DNA of 39,898 bases from JAHIJO01 sp964486075 (GTDB taxonomy: Bacteria > Verrucomicrobiota > Kiritimatiellia > JAAZAB01): contig CAZALU010000024.1 of assembly GCA_964486075.1 (NCBI GenBank), positions 1 to 39,898 of the forward strand, given 5' to 3'. Below are positions 9,032-17,906 of the stretch, piece by piece. The translations under genes were made by a program, and so were the position numbers. The notes beneath the pieces are model-generated. The model was not told where the DNA came from and did not search any database. It worked only from the letters and a program-made list of their open reading frames with translations. The stretch's first letter is position 1. Each line of letters begins with the position of its first letter.

Positions 9032-10056
9032 CTATGATAAAAAGTCGCCCGATCGATACGGGCAAAACTGTAGCTTTGCGTTCAACATCCATTATCGGGA
9101 CTGGTTCCTATTTGCCGGAACGGATCTTGACCAATGCTGATCTGGCGAAAATGGTGGACACAACCGATGAGTGGATCGTGACGCGCACCGGGATCAAGGA
9201 ACGTCATATCGCGGCCAAGGATCAGGCCACCTCCGATCTGGCGATTGAGGCCGCCCGCCGCGCTTTGGCGCAGGCCGGGGTCGCTGCGCAAGACCTGGAT
9301 ATGATCCTGGTGGCGACGATAACGCCCGACATGTTTTTCCCCAGCACTTCCTGTTTTGTGCAGAAGTCTTTAGGCGCCGTTAAAGCGGCCTGTTTCGACC
9401 TGCAAGCCGCTTGTTCCGGGTTTCTGTTCGCTCTGGAAACCGCTCGCCAATTCATCGCCTCCGGCTCGGCTGAGACAATTCTTATAATCGGCGCCGAGAA
9501 GTTGAGTTGCATCACCGATTGGGAGGACCGATCCACCTGCGTTCTCTTTGGCGATGGCGCTGGCGCAGCCGTGCTCCAGAGCCAACCCGGTAAGCGCGGG
9601 ATCATCTCCTGCGTTACGGGATCCGACGGCAACCTGAGCCATCTCCTTAGTATGCCGGGCGGCGGCAGCCGCAACCCAACTTCGGAACAAACGATCAAGG
9701 ATCGCTTGCATTACCTAAAGATGGCCGGTAAGGAAGTGTTTAAGTATGCCGTCAACTCTATGTTGAACGCGGCCAATCAGGCGTTACAACAAAGCAATCT
9801 GACTATTGACCAGGTTGATTGCATTATTCCGCATCAGGCCAACGTGCGCATTGTCCAGGCTATCGGCGATCGGCTTGGCGCGCCGATCGAAAAGTATTAC
9901 ATCAACCTGCCGCATACGGGGAATATGTCGGCTGCATCCATTCCAGTGGCGCTCGATGAGGCCGCCCGATCCGGGTTCATTCACAAGGGCGATATCGTGC
10001 TCATGGTGGCATTTGGCGGCGGCTTTACCTGGGCGGCTAGTGTCCTGGAATGGTAG
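9028..10056 (+). CDS. fabH: Beta-ketoacyl-ACP synthase III
   Basis: Condenses acetyl-CoA (or another primer) with malonyl-ACP to start fatty-acid synthesis. The 342-residue protein has the catalytic Cys129 in DLQAACSGF, the His in IIPHQANVRI and the Asn in HTGNMSAASIP. TTDEWIVTRTGIKERH near residue 45 is typical. An N-terminal extension of about 18 residues before STSIIGTGSYLP is slightly longer than usual; the ATG that overlaps plsX is kept as start. fabD follows directly. Confidence 0.96.
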   Translation: MTMIKSRPIDTGKTVALRSTSIIGTGSYLPERILTNADLAKMVDTTDEWIVTRTGIKERHIAAKDQATSDLAIEAARRALAQAGVAAQDLDMILVATITPDMFFPSTSCFVQKSLGAVKAACFDLQAACSGFLFALETARQFIASGSAETILIIGAEKLSCITDWEDRSTCVLFGDGAGAAVLQSQPGKRGIISCVTGSDGNLSHLLSMPGGGSRNPTSEQTIKDRLHYLKMAGKEVFKYAVNSMLNAANQALQQSNLTIDQVDCIIPHQANVRIVQAIGDRLGAPIEKYYINLPHTGNMSAASIPVALDEAARSGFIHKGDIVLMVAFGGGFTWAASVLEW

Positions 10057-10073
10057 TTTGTTTGTTTTTCGAG

Positions 10074-11009
10074 ATGAATTCTAAAACAAGTTTGATTTTC
10101 GCGGGACAAGGCGCCCAGTTTGTCGGCATGGGTCGCGATTTGGCCGAAACCTTTCCCGAGTGTCGCGGCCTGTTCGCGCAAGCCAACGAGGCGCTTGGCT
10201 ATGACTTGGCCAAGCTGTGTTTCGAAGGCCCGGAAACAGAACTGCTGAAATCCCAGCATTGCCAGCCTGCCGTTTTTGTCGTTAGCCTGGTCTGTCAGCG
10301 GGCCTTAAGCCTGCGCGTTCCTTCCCTGGCGGTTGAGTGCGCCGCGGGTCTAAGCCTCGGGGAATGGTCGGCCTTGTGTCTGGCGCAGGCCGTTTCTTTC
10401 GAGGATGGTTTGCGCATACTTGCGGCCCGTGGGCGTTTCATGCAGGAATCCTGCGAAGAACGCGCCGGCGCGATGTTAAGTGTGATTGGCCTGGCTGGGA
10501 ATGTGCTCTCAAAAATAGCGGCCGCTGCCGGCGTGGAAATCGCCAATTTCAACTCGCCCGAACAAACGGTGTTGTCCGGACCGAAAGACGGCATTCAGCA
10601 GGCGGAAAAGATGGCGGTCGCTGCCGGCGCCAAGCGCGCTATCCTGCTCAACGTGGCCGGCGCCTACCATTCGTCCCTTATGAGCGGAGCCGCCCGCAAG
10701 TTGGAGCAGTTTCTGCGGTCCGTGGTGATTCGCCCACCCGCTATGCCGGTGGTCTCCAACGTTACAGGACTGCCGCACGGCATGCCGGAGGAGATCAAGC
10801 GCGAAATGGTGCGCCAGGTGACATCGTCCGTACAGTGGGTGACTTCCGTTCAATGGCTGCGGCAGCAGGGCGTTCAACGTTATGTTGAGTGCGGTCCGGG
10901 CCGGGTGCTTTGCGGGCTGGTCAAACGCATCCATTCCGGTGCCGCATTGCTGAATATTCAGGATTGTCCATCCCTCGACAAAGCCGCTGCCGGTCTTCAG
11001 CAGCCTTAA
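10074..11009 (+). CDS. fabD: Malonyl-CoA:ACP transacylase
   Basis: Loads malonyl groups onto acyl carrier protein. From the ATG at 10074 (family-like MNSKTSLIFAGQGAQFVGMG) the protein is 311 residues; an in-frame ATG at 10050 would overlap the fabH stop and add 8 residues. The nucleophile Ser94 is in GLSLGE, where most FabD proteins have GHSLGE. The C-terminus has CGPGRVLCGLVKR. The fabG and acpP genes that often follow are absent: the next gene is on the other strand. Confidence 0.93.
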   Translation: MNSKTSLIFAGQGAQFVGMGRDLAETFPECRGLFAQANEALGYDLAKLCFEGPETELLKSQHCQPAVFVVSLVCQRALSLRVPSLAVECAAGLSLGEWSALCLAQAVSFEDGLRILAARGRFMQESCEERAGAMLSVIGLAGNVLSKIAAAAGVEIANFNSPEQTVLSGPKDGIQQAEKMAVAAGAKRAILLNVAGAYHSSLMSGAARKLEQFLRSVVIRPPAMPVVSNVTGLPHGMPEEIKREMVRQVTSSVQWVTSVQWLRQQGVQRYVECGPGRVLCGLVKRIHSGAALLNIQDCPSLDKAAAGLQQP

Positions 11010-11124
11010 TGTTGCTCGCGCTCGATGCCAGGCAAATCAGGCGATTTGTGAATAAGCTGTGTTCGTCTTCCCCAGGGCGCTCTTTCTTGTTGTCATAGGC
11101 GACCTTTTGCCTTCGGCCCGGCGA

Positions 11125-11787
11125 TCATGTTCTGGACTTGAGAGTTGGGAGGAACGTGTACAGGTTCCGGCCGGGGCACAAGGTGGCATCCAGGTCCCGA
11201 TGGCCGTAAATCCGGCGACTTCCGATTCCATAAAATTTCCGGAGTTCGGTGACCAGCTTTAGCAATAAACTTTTCTGAGCGTTAGACGCCTTCTGTTTTT
11301 CGAAGTTGCCCAGGAGCATGATCCCGATATTGCCGGGATTCCGGCTGTAGACATGCGCGCCTTGGTATTTCAAGGAGCGTCCTTCCCAGAGCCTGCCACC
11401 ATAGTCGATCATGAAATGATAGGCGATGTCACCGAAGCCGCGGCGTCGGTGCGCGGCTTGGTCAAGTCTGAGGTCGCGGGTCACCTCCGGGATCGAGCGG
11501 TGGTAATTAGTCTTGTGGCCTTCATGGTGGATCGTGATGCGGTAATAGTTTCCTGCTGCACCCAGACGCGCGTATATCGGCGCCAGACGCGACCAGGCGG
11601 ACCGCGGGGAAAAAGCCAGGCGGGCCTTCAATATCTTGAGCAGCGGTGTCGGATTACGGATCGGAGCAGTCGCTGCCTGGAGCGCCAGGGGCCGAGCGAG
11701 CAATGCCGCGCCTGCCAGCAGGAAGGATGTTTTTCCGAACTGGCGCCGGGTCATTCGAATGCTTGCGGTTTGAACGTCATAACTCAT
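11125..11787 (-). CDS. Tat-exported N-acetylmuramoyl-L-alanine amidase (Amidase_2/PGRP fold)
   Basis: A 220-residue protein from the ATG at 11787. The N-terminus contains a twin-arginine signal, TRRQFGKTSFLLAGAALLA, ending near ALQA, so export of the folded enzyme is likely. The mature part has the zinc amidase motifs: IHHEG (first ligand His), YQGAHVY (second His), GHRD and TLCPG (Cys ligand). The family cleaves the MurNAc-L-Ala bond in peptidoglycan. The gene lies 12 bp downstream of tRNA-Val on the same strand, so it may be read from the tRNA promoter. It is convergent with fabD. Confidence 0.88.
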   Translation of the reverse strand: MSYDVQTASIRMTRRQFGKTSFLLAGAALLARPLALQAATAPIRNPTPLLKILKARLAFSPRSAWSRLAPIYARLGAAGNYYRITIHHEGHKTNYHRSIPEVTRDLRLDQAAHRRRGFGDIAYHFMIDYGGRLWEGRSLKYQGAHVYSRNPGNIGIMLLGNFEKQKASNAQKSLLLKLVTELRKFYGIGSRRIYGHRDLDATLCPGRNLYTFLPTLKSRT

Positions 11788-11798
11788 CTGTTTTCCGG

Positions 11799-11874
11799 TG
11801 GTGGGCGATACAGGACTTGAACCTGTAACGTCTACCGTGTAAGGGTAGCGCTCTGCCAATTGAGCTAATCGCCC
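11799..11874 (-). tRNA. tRNA-Val(TAC)
   Basis: On the minus strand a full cloverleaf can be folded: acceptor GGGCGAT/ATCGCCC, D stem GCTC/GAGC, anticodon stem CTACC/GGTAG with loop CTTACAC (anticodon TAC), T stem ACAGG/CCTGT with loop TTCAAGT. The 3' CCA is encoded. Length 76 nt. Confidence 0.97.
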
Positions 11875-11884
11875 TTCTGAAAAA

Positions 11885-12006
11885 TAGTTAATGGTTATAA
11901 AGAATGATTAATGGTTATTAGGAATGGTTGCTGTGTCATGGATTAGTTATTAGTCAAAACTTATTCTTAATAACCATAAACCATAAACCATAAACCATCA
12001 ACCATT
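11885..12006. repeat. Heptamer tandem repeat AACCATA with inverted relatives
   Basis: Five consecutive 7-bp units of the form AACCATA/AACCATC/AACCATT run from 11972 to 12006. About 70 bp upstream the reverse complement recurs as TTAATGGTTAT (around 11889-11918) and AATGGTTG. The block could fold into a loose hairpin. A related TTAATGGTTGATGG lies just after pilT near 25164. No gene is seen in the 190 bp between tRNA-Val and purN. Confidence 0.8.
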
Positions 12007-12066
12007 CTTTGTGCTCCTTACAATAAATGGTTGCCTCGCTTCTGCGCCTTTGCTATGCTGTCGCGC

Positions 12067-12678
12067 ATGAATACCAGGCCAGCATTGTCCATCGCCGTGC
12101 TCGGATCGGGAAATGGCAGTAATTTTCAGGCCATCGCCGACGCGATCCGGAACGAATCGCTGAACGCCAGGATCACGGGTGTGTTTTCCGATGTGTCCGA
12201 TGCGTTCATTTTGGAGCGCGCGCGCCGCTTGGGCATCCCGTCCGAATTTATAGACACCACGCCATTTAAAACCAAGCTGGATGGCCCCGCCGAGTTGCGT
12301 TTCATCGAGTGTCTGCGCGGCTGCGGCGCCGAGCTGGTTGTCCTGGCCGGCTTCATGCGCATGCTCAAGGCCCGTCTGCTGGATGTCTATGCCTCCCGGA
12401 TCATCAATATTCATCCCTCACTTTTGCCGGCGTTTCCGGGCCTGGAGTCCTGGAAACAGGCCCTGGATTACGGCGTGAAAATAACCGGCTGCACCGTGCA
12501 CTTCGTGGATGCCGGCATGGATACCGGTCGTATCATTCTGCAAAAGGCGGTGCCGGTTCTGGACGCTGATACGCCCGCAACCCTGCACGCTCGGATACAG
12601 GCGCAGGAACATGCGGCTTACCCCGCAGCCATACGGATGATCGTCGAAAATCGCTGTCCAGCATGGAAGCCATTATGA
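12067..12678 (+). CDS. purN: Phosphoribosylglycinamide formyltransferase
   Basis: Formylates GAR with 10-formyl-THF in de novo purine synthesis. From the ATG at 12067 it is 203 residues. It has LGSGNGSNFQAI near the N-terminus, VLAGFMRML, the catalytic NIHPSLLPAFPG (Asn and His), and VHFVDAGMDTG (catalytic Asp). An in-frame upstream start would add 12 residues unlike the family. The stop overlaps the nth start as ATGA. Confidence 0.95.
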   Translation: MNTRPALSIAVLGSGNGSNFQAIADAIRNESLNARITGVFSDVSDAFILERARRLGIPSEFIDTTPFKTKLDGPAELRFIECLRGCGAELVVLAGFMRMLKARLLDVYASRIINIHPSLLPAFPGLESWKQALDYGVKITGCTVHFVDAGMDTGRIILQKAVPVLDADTPATLHARIQAQEHAAYPAAIRMIVENRCPAWKPL

Positions 12679-13352
12679 AAGCCGCCGCTTTGCGTCTGGA
12701 TGCACTTGCCGTGTATCGCGCATTGAATCGCGCTTATGGTCCCCCCGCTTCCCGGAAATTGGAACCGCCGCTCAACGTGTTGATCGCGACGATTCTTTCC
12801 CAGAATACCAGCGATGTTAACTCGGAACGCGCCTATCTGGCTCTGCGTCGCCGGTTTCCGACATGGCAGCGGGTGGCGCAGGCGCCGCTGCGTGCGATCG
12901 AAGCTGTGATCCGTTGCGGCGGACTGGCCCGCATCAAGGCGAAACGGATTCAGGAGGTGCTCCGACTGATTCGGCAAAGCGAGGGCCGGCTCAGCCTGGG
13001 TCGGATCGCGACGTTGAGTTCCGCGGATGGTCTGGCTTGGTTAACCGCCATGCCCGGCATAGGTCTGAAAACAGCCTGTTGTGTACTGCTGTTCGGATTC
13101 GGCCGACCGGTCATGCCGGTGGATACGCACGTCTATCGCATTGCCGGCCGCCTGGGTTGGATTCGTTCAAATATGCCGATTGACAAGGTGCCTAATATCC
13201 TGGAGAGCCTGGTTCCAGCCCGCTTGATTTTGCCCCTGCACCTGTATCTGATCGCACACGGACGACATGTCTGCCGCGTGCGTCTACCCAAGTGTGAACA
13301 ATGTATACTCGCCGAGTATTGCATGTATTTCCGAAAAGTCGGGACATTTTAA
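12675..13352 (+). CDS. nth: Endonuclease III-type DNA glycosylase/AP lyase
   Basis: Base-excision repair of oxidised pyrimidines. The 225-residue protein has the helix-hairpin-helix PGIGLKTACCVLL with catalytic Lys132, VDTHVYRIAGRLG with catalytic Asp150, and a C-terminal [4Fe-4S] cluster motif C-x6-C-x2-C-x5-C (Cys 200, 207, 210, 216). The ATG at 12675 overlaps the purN stop (ATGA) with GGAAG just upstream; an ATG at 12663 is the alternative. LSQNTSDVN replaces the common LSAQ(T)TD, as seen in more divergent Nth-like proteins. Confidence 0.92.
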   Translation: MKAAALRLDALAVYRALNRAYGPPASRKLEPPLNVLIATILSQNTSDVNSERAYLALRRRFPTWQRVAQAPLRAIEAVIRCGGLARIKAKRIQEVLRLIRQSEGRLSLGRIATLSSADGLAWLTAMPGIGLKTACCVLLFGFGRPVMPVDTHVYRIAGRLGWIRSNMPIDKVPNILESLVPARLILPLHLYLIAHGRHVCRVRLPKCEQCILAEYCMYFRKVGTF

Positions 13353-13427
13353 TATCGACCTTGCCCGTCAATACGATATATTGCGGGAGTCGTTTTGTTT
13401 ACCGCCAAATTTGCACCGGATGAGGTT

Positions 13428-14300
13428 ATGAATAAAATAGTGCTGGGTTTGCCAAAAGGAAGTCTTCAGGAAGCGACGATTATGCTTTTGAAAAAAGCCG
13501 GCTTCTCGGTGACGGTGAGTTCTCGTTCGTATCGGCCTGCCAGCGATGATCCTGAAATCGAGGTGCGTTTATTGCGGGCTCAGGAAATCAGCCGCTATGT
13601 GGAGCTTGGCCTGCTGGATTCCGGCATTACGGGCTACGATTGGATTATGGAAAACGCTTCCGATGTCGTGGAAATTGCCGACTTGGTGTATGCCAAGCAG
13701 GGCTTAAGGCCGGTTCGCTGGGTGCTGGCTGTGCCCGATGATTCGTCGATCCGGACCGTTGCCGATCTGCAGGGCAAGCGTATTGCCACGGAAGCGGTGG
13801 GGCTTACCCGTCGTTTTCTGGAAAGTCGGGGGGTCACGGCCGCGATCGAGTTCTCGTGGGGCGCCACCGAGATGAAGGCTCCAGATCTCGTGGATGCCAT
13901 TGTGGAGCTGACGGAAACCGGCTCCTCCCTGAAGGCGCACAACTTACGCATCGTGGAAACAATATTGGAGTCTACGACTAAATTGATAGCCAACAAGGTG
14001 TCCTGGAGCGATACTTGGAAGCGCACTAAAATTGAACAGTTGGCGATTCTTTTGCAAGGCGCGCTGGTCGCCGCAACGCGGGTGTTGTTGAAAATGAATG
14101 CGTCCCGCAAGCAGGTCCCGGCTATCCTGAAAATACTACCGGCCCTGCATTCGCCCACCATCAATCCGCTCAGCACCACCGACTGGGTCGCCATCGAATC
14201 GGTGGTTGAAGATCGTATAGTTCGGGAAATCATACCCAAGCTAAAAGCGGTGGGTGCGGAAGGTATTGTCGAGATCCCCTTGAACAAGGTGATTGCGTAG
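13428..14300 (+). CDS. hisG: ATP phosphoribosyltransferase, long form
   Basis: The first step of histidine synthesis: ATP plus PRPP to phosphoribosyl-ATP. From the ATG at 13428 it is 290 residues, the size of long-form HisG with a C-terminal regulatory domain. It shows LGLPKGSLQEAT near the N-terminus, the ELGLLDSGITGYDWI substrate loop, and the PRPP-binding VDAIVELTETGSSLKAHNL. The C-terminal domain with LPALHSPTINPL is the histidine-binding ACT-like part, so feedback inhibition by histidine is expected. No other his genes are nearby. Confidence 0.95.
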   Translation: MNKIVLGLPKGSLQEATIMLLKKAGFSVTVSSRSYRPASDDPEIEVRLLRAQEISRYVELGLLDSGITGYDWIMENASDVVEIADLVYAKQGLRPVRWVLAVPDDSSIRTVADLQGKRIATEAVGLTRRFLESRGVTAAIEFSWGATEMKAPDLVDAIVELTETGSSLKAHNLRIVETILESTTKLIANKVSWSDTWKRTKIEQLAILLQGALVAATRVLLKMNASRKQVPAILKILPALHSPTINPLSTTDWVAIESVVEDRIVREIIPKLKAVGAEGIVEIPLNKVIA

Positions 14301-14423
14301 TTCGATGCTGTATGTTAATAAGCTGAATTAGCCGGTTTAGCAACGGGGCTAAACGGTGGAGCCGGCATAATCCGAGATGAAGCAAGGTGATGTGAGTGCG
14401 TATTGACGGAGGAGGAAAGCGGT

Positions 14424-14519
14424 ATGGGATCTCTTAAAAAATGGCGCCAGAAGAAAATGTCCAAGCATAAACGCCGGAAACGCCTAAAAGCTAATCGGCA
14501 TAAAAATATCAATAAGTGA
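14424..14519 (+). CDS. 31-residue basic protein, AURKAIP1/COX24 (mS38/bS22-like) family
   Basis: A 31-codon gene with a strong purine-rich ribosome binding site (GGAGGAGGAA, 14408-14417). The product starts MGSLKKWRQKKMSKHKRRKR and is almost entirely Lys/Arg. The pattern MGS-x-KK-R-x-KM-x-KHK-RK matches small bacterial AURKAIP1/COX24-domain proteins; the mycobacterial member is ribosomal protein bS22 near the decoding centre, the counterpart of mitochondrial mS38. A ribosomal role here is inference by family. Its stop overlaps an in-frame GTG of the long frame that becomes the TPR lipoprotein, which shows that upstream GTG is not that gene's true start. Confidence 0.75.
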   Translation: MGSLKKWRQKKMSKHKRRKRLKANRHKNINK

Positions 14520-14533
14520 AGCGCCCTGCGGCC

Positions 14534-14659
14534 ACTTGCTTCGCCCAAGGGGCTACGCAGGGCAAGAGCCGCGGGGTCAGTTTTATGGAACCTCGCGCAG
14601 TCGAGCAAGCCATTCGGTCCTCGCTAGCCTGCTTTGCCCAAGGAGTTGCGAATGTCAAG
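14534..14659 (+). repeat. Imperfect direct repeat upstream of the TPR lipoprotein
   Basis: The 33-bp segments at 14534-14566 and 14627-14659 both contain TTGCTTCGCCCAAGG-like sequence (second copy CTGCTTTGCCCAAGG), with roughly 24 of 33 positions matching by eye. The segment between the bS22-like gene and the lipoprotein start is probably noncoding, although the reading frame is open. Confidence 0.5.
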
Positions 14660-14695
14660 CGCCGCGAGGCTTTTGACGCAGAAGGGCAACGGGTT

Positions 14696-16744
14696 TTGAA
14701 GTTTTCATCCATAGGGCTGGGTCGGGTTTGCATGGCGATGGTTTGCGCGCTGTTTTGTTTTATGGCCGGATGCCGAACTGCTCCTGATGCGTCCGCCAGG
14801 ATCGAGACGCCGGTGTCGGAATTGAGCAAGGCCGATGTTGCACTAGCGGATGCTCTGGCCAACTTCGCTGTGGGGATGCTGCGCGATGGCATGGCGGATT
14901 CCGGGGCCTTGACCAACTACGAACGGGCTGTTCAGTTGTGCCCGGAACGGCAGGAACTTTATCTGCGCATAGCGGCTATTTATCTTCGTACAGGCCAACC
15001 CGACGCGGCGGTTGTGGCGCTGCAGGAAGCCTGTCGCCGAAGCCCGACCTCCGCCGACCCCCACATGTACCTGGCGCAGATTCGGCAGACGCTCAAACAA
15101 TGGGATGCCGCCAGGGAAGAATGGCAGAATGCCATTCGCTTAGCTCCTAGTAATTACATGGGCTATATTCAGATGGCTTTGATGTCTTGCGAGCTGGGCG
15201 ATGATACAGGGGCTATTGATCTACTGGAAGAGGCGCTTTCCAAAGTTGACGACCAGCGCCCTGTTTTGCGCTTGCTAGGGGATCTGTATGTCCAGCGGGT
15301 CGGCGACATTGTTGACGCTAAACTCACTCCGGATCTTCAGAAAGCCATTGATTATTATCAGCGCGCCTCGCGTCAACCCGGCGACGAATTAACCCTGCCG
15401 TATCTTGTGCAGTTGGGCGATCTCTATCTGCTGGTTCGCCAGTTCGATCAAGCCATTGCCTGCTTCAGCGTCGTGGTTGCCAAAGAGCCGGACAACATCC
15501 AGGCGCAAAAGAAACTGGCGATCTGTTATATGGCGCAAGGTAATCAGGCACAATCCTTAAAACACCTTAAAGCCATTGCCGAGAGCGAGCCCCAGAACGC
15601 CGAGATCGAGTACTTTCTCGGCGAGCTTTATGAAAATCTGTCAGATACCACGAATTCCATTGCCAGGTTTATCTCGGCCTGCGAGGGGCAGGGCGCAACC
15701 TCCAAAATGTTTATCAAGCTTGCTTTTTATTATATGCGGTCGGATCAGCTCAAGGCCAGCCGGGTGCTGGAGTCGGGGCTGGCGAAATTTCCCGAAGATC
15801 GCCAAATGCTCGAAATGCTGGCCCAACTCTATTTGGCCGGTCGCCAGGACGCACAGGCGCAGCAGGCGCTGGACCGGCTGCTGGAAGTAGCGCGCCGGAA
15901 CCCGAACCGAGCCCTGGCTGCGCGCCAACTGATACATTATGGGGCCGTAGCCCAGCAATATCAGTTCTTGGATAACGCGGCTACTTTGTATCTGCAATCC
16001 TTGGAATTAAACCCTGGCTTGGTGGATGCTTACATCCGTCTGGCTTTACTTTATGCCGGGCGGGACCTTAAGGAACAGGCTTTGCAGATCATGGAGCAGG
16101 CGAACCGCTTGATTCCGGATGATTTTAACGTGAATTATGTTCTGGGAGCTTTATACAGCAGCGCCCAACGTTACCCGGATGCGCTGGACGCTTTTGAAAG
16201 AGCTTTGGACGCTGCTTGGTCCGACCCCGATGAGGTGCTGAAACTGGATTCCTCGTTCTATTTCAGCTATGGGGCTCTCTGCGAGCGCGCCGGCCAGTTC
16301 GAGCAGGCAGAGACCCTGCTGCAATACGCCATTGTCCTCGATCCCGATAATAGCGAGGCGTTTAATTACCTGGCTTACATGTGGGCCGAGCGCGGCGTCA
16401 ACCTGATGCGGGCTCTCGAGTTTATTCAGCAATCCCTTGATGAGGAACCCGAGAATGGCGCCTTCCTCGATACCCTGGGCTGGATTTATTTCAAACAGGG
16501 GCGCCTGCAGCAAGCCCTCGACAAGATCGGCAATGCGCTTGTCTTTATGCCCGGCGATGCCACTGTCTTGGAGCATAAGGGGGATATTCTTATGGCGCTG
16601 CATCGTGATGCAGAAGCGCGCCAGTGCTGGGAAGAAAGTTATCGACGCAATCCCGACAATGTCGCGCTCGGCAAAAAATTGAAAGCGCTGGGCGTCGACT
16701 TGGAAGCCTTGCGGCAATCTGCTCCCTTGCCGTTAGCCGAGTGA
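14696..16744 (+). CDS. TPR-repeat lipoprotein
   Basis: A protein of about 682 residues if it starts at the TTG at 14696. A basic start then a hydrophobic stretch leads to FMAGC, a lipobox with acylated Cys26, so it should be an anchored periplasmic lipoprotein. From about residue 55 on it is a chain of tetratricopeptide repeats (for example LYLRIAAIYLRTGQPDAAVVALQEA, here split across positions 100-130, and YLAYMWAERGVNLMRALEF near the end), around a dozen by eye. Such proteins scaffold envelope or secretion complexes; the partner is unknown. Longer starts (GTG 14516, ATG 14585) are in frame, but would bury the signal peptide. Convergent with rnhC, with 10 bp between stops. Confidence 0.8.
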   Translation: MKFSSIGLGRVCMAMVCALFCFMAGCRTAPDASARIETPVSELSKADVALADALANFAVGMLRDGMADSGALTNYERAVQLCPERQELYLRIAAIYLRTGQPDAAVVALQEACRRSPTSADPHMYLAQIRQTLKQWDAAREEWQNAIRLAPSNYMGYIQMALMSCELGDDTGAIDLLEEALSKVDDQRPVLRLLGDLYVQRVGDIVDAKLTPDLQKAIDYYQRASRQPGDELTLPYLVQLGDLYLLVRQFDQAIACFSVVVAKEPDNIQAQKKLAICYMAQGNQAQSLKHLKAIAESEPQNAEIEYFLGELYENLSDTTNSIARFISACEGQGATSKMFIKLAFYYMRSDQLKASRVLESGLAKFPEDRQMLEMLAQLYLAGRQDAQAQQALDRLLEVARRNPNRALAARQLIHYGAVAQQYQFLDNAATLYLQSLELNPGLVDAYIRLALLYAGRDLKEQALQIMEQANRLIPDDFNVNYVLGALYSSAQRYPDALDAFERALDAAWSDPDEVLKLDSSFYFSYGALCERAGQFEQAETLLQYAIVLDPDNSEAFNYLAYMWAERGVNLMRALEFIQQSLDEEPENGAFLDTLGWIYFKQGRLQQALDKIGNALVFMPGDATVLEHKGDILMALHRDAEARQCWEESYRRNPDNVALGKKLKALGVDLEALRQSAPLPLAE

Positions 16745-16754
16745 GCGGTGTCCT

Positions 16755-17813
16755 TCACTCCTTGGGGCGGCGGTGGCCGTAGAACGCGCGCCGCGGCTTG
16801 GAGACGGCGGCGCCGGCAGGGCCCAGCGCGCTTCTCTGCAGCGAGAGTTTTTCAAGCACGGCGTCGGCGGTCCGGAAATGGCACTTGGCAATTTTGAGCA
16901 GGATTGGCGGGCCGTGTTTTTCCACCAGGTCCCGGCCGGCTGTGATAACTGCTTCGGAAGCCCCTTTAGGAATTTTAAGTTCGTAGGTCGTGCCCATCTG
17001 TTGGAGGCCGTGCAGAAAGGCCGTGCGGGCCAGGATGGAGGCTGCGGCGACCGCCACATCCGCCTCGGCGCGGTGCCGCTGGACCAGCTCGATTTTACGC
17101 CCCTTACCCATCAGGGCGCGCTCGACCTGTTTCTTGTCGCCGAATTGGTCAGAAATCGCGCGCGGACAATCCGGTACGTTGGCCAGCAGGTTTTCGATGG
17201 CGCGGGCATGTCCCCAGGAAAGGATCGCGTTGACGCTGTGCATTTTCGCGTATAGCCGGTTATACGCCTCCGGTCCGATCATCACGACGGCGAAGCGTTT
17301 GCCCAGCAGCTTGCGGATGTCGCGCCCCAGTTCCAGTGCCCGCTTGTCGCTGGAAATATTCTTGCTGTCCTTAACGCCCATGGCCAGCATGGTCTTGGCC
17401 AGGGCGTTGTCGGTATAGGCGCCGGCGATGACCAGCGGCCCGAAGAAATCGCCCTTACCGCTTTCATCAATACCCATGTGCGGGGTATAGGCTTCCGGGT
17501 TCAGAGTCTCTTCGTAGCCGAGCCGGACTGATCCAGTAATCTTGGGCTCGAGCACGAAGGTTACAAAATCCTGGGCGCCCTTGCCCTGGACCAGGCATTT
17601 CCCGCTGTTATAAAGCGCAATCCGGCAATCGTTGGTTTCGGCCGCGATGATAGTGTGTTCCATCGTGACCGGTCGGAAATTGCCGGTGCGCAGCAGCTCG
17701 GTTAGCAGAATTTGCTGCTCATCGGTGAGCTTATGGGTGAAGGAGTTTTTGGCAGGAGCTTCCATGCCGCCCTTTTGCGTTTGAAATTTAGAATGCAAAG
17801 AATCCTGATTCAT
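16755..17813 (-). CDS. rnhC: Ribonuclease HIII
   Basis: Degrades the RNA strand of RNA/DNA hybrids. The 352-residue protein has an N-terminal substrate-binding extension, then the RNase HII/HIII core with GIDESGKGDFFGPLVIAG (catalytic Asp116 and Glu117), VKDSKN, an Asp in AISDQFG (222), and EADVAVAAASILAR (Asp252). The GxGxDFFGP form is diagnostic of HIII rather than HII. RNase HIII is frequent in Firmicutes and Chlamydiae-related lineages and rare in Proteobacteria. It lies 93 bp downstream of fucI on the same strand. Confidence 0.93.
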   Translation of the reverse strand: MNQDSLHSKFQTQKGGMEAPAKNSFTHKLTDEQQILLTELLRTGNFRPVTMEHTIIAAETNDCRIALYNSGKCLVQGKGAQDFVTFVLEPKITGSVRLGYEETLNPEAYTPHMGIDESGKGDFFGPLVIAGAYTDNALAKTMLAMGVKDSKNISSDKRALELGRDIRKLLGKRFAVVMIGPEAYNRLYAKMHSVNAILSWGHARAIENLLANVPDCPRAISDQFGDKKQVERALMGKGRKIELVQRHRAEADVAVAAASILARTAFLHGLQQMGTTYELKIPKGASEAVITAGRDLVEKHGPPILLKIAKCHFRTADAVLEKLSLQRSALGPAGAAVSKPRRAFYGHRRPKE

Positions 17814-17906
17814 ATCCGATCAATCCTGAATGATGTTCTGCTACCCTCGACCCTCGTGTTCTTGGTTCTGACCTTGGCCACTCTGACCTCCGCGGATCTG
17901 TGGTGC

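Noticed and set aside
11972..12006. CRISPR array
   Set aside because: The 7-bp units are directly tandem with no spacers, and no cas gene is present.
14516..14695. The open frame upstream of the TPR lipoprotein as its true N-terminus (GTG 14516 or ATG 14585)
   Set aside because: It overlaps the bS22-like gene's stop, contains an imperfect direct repeat, and would place about 60 residues before a lipoprotein signal peptide.
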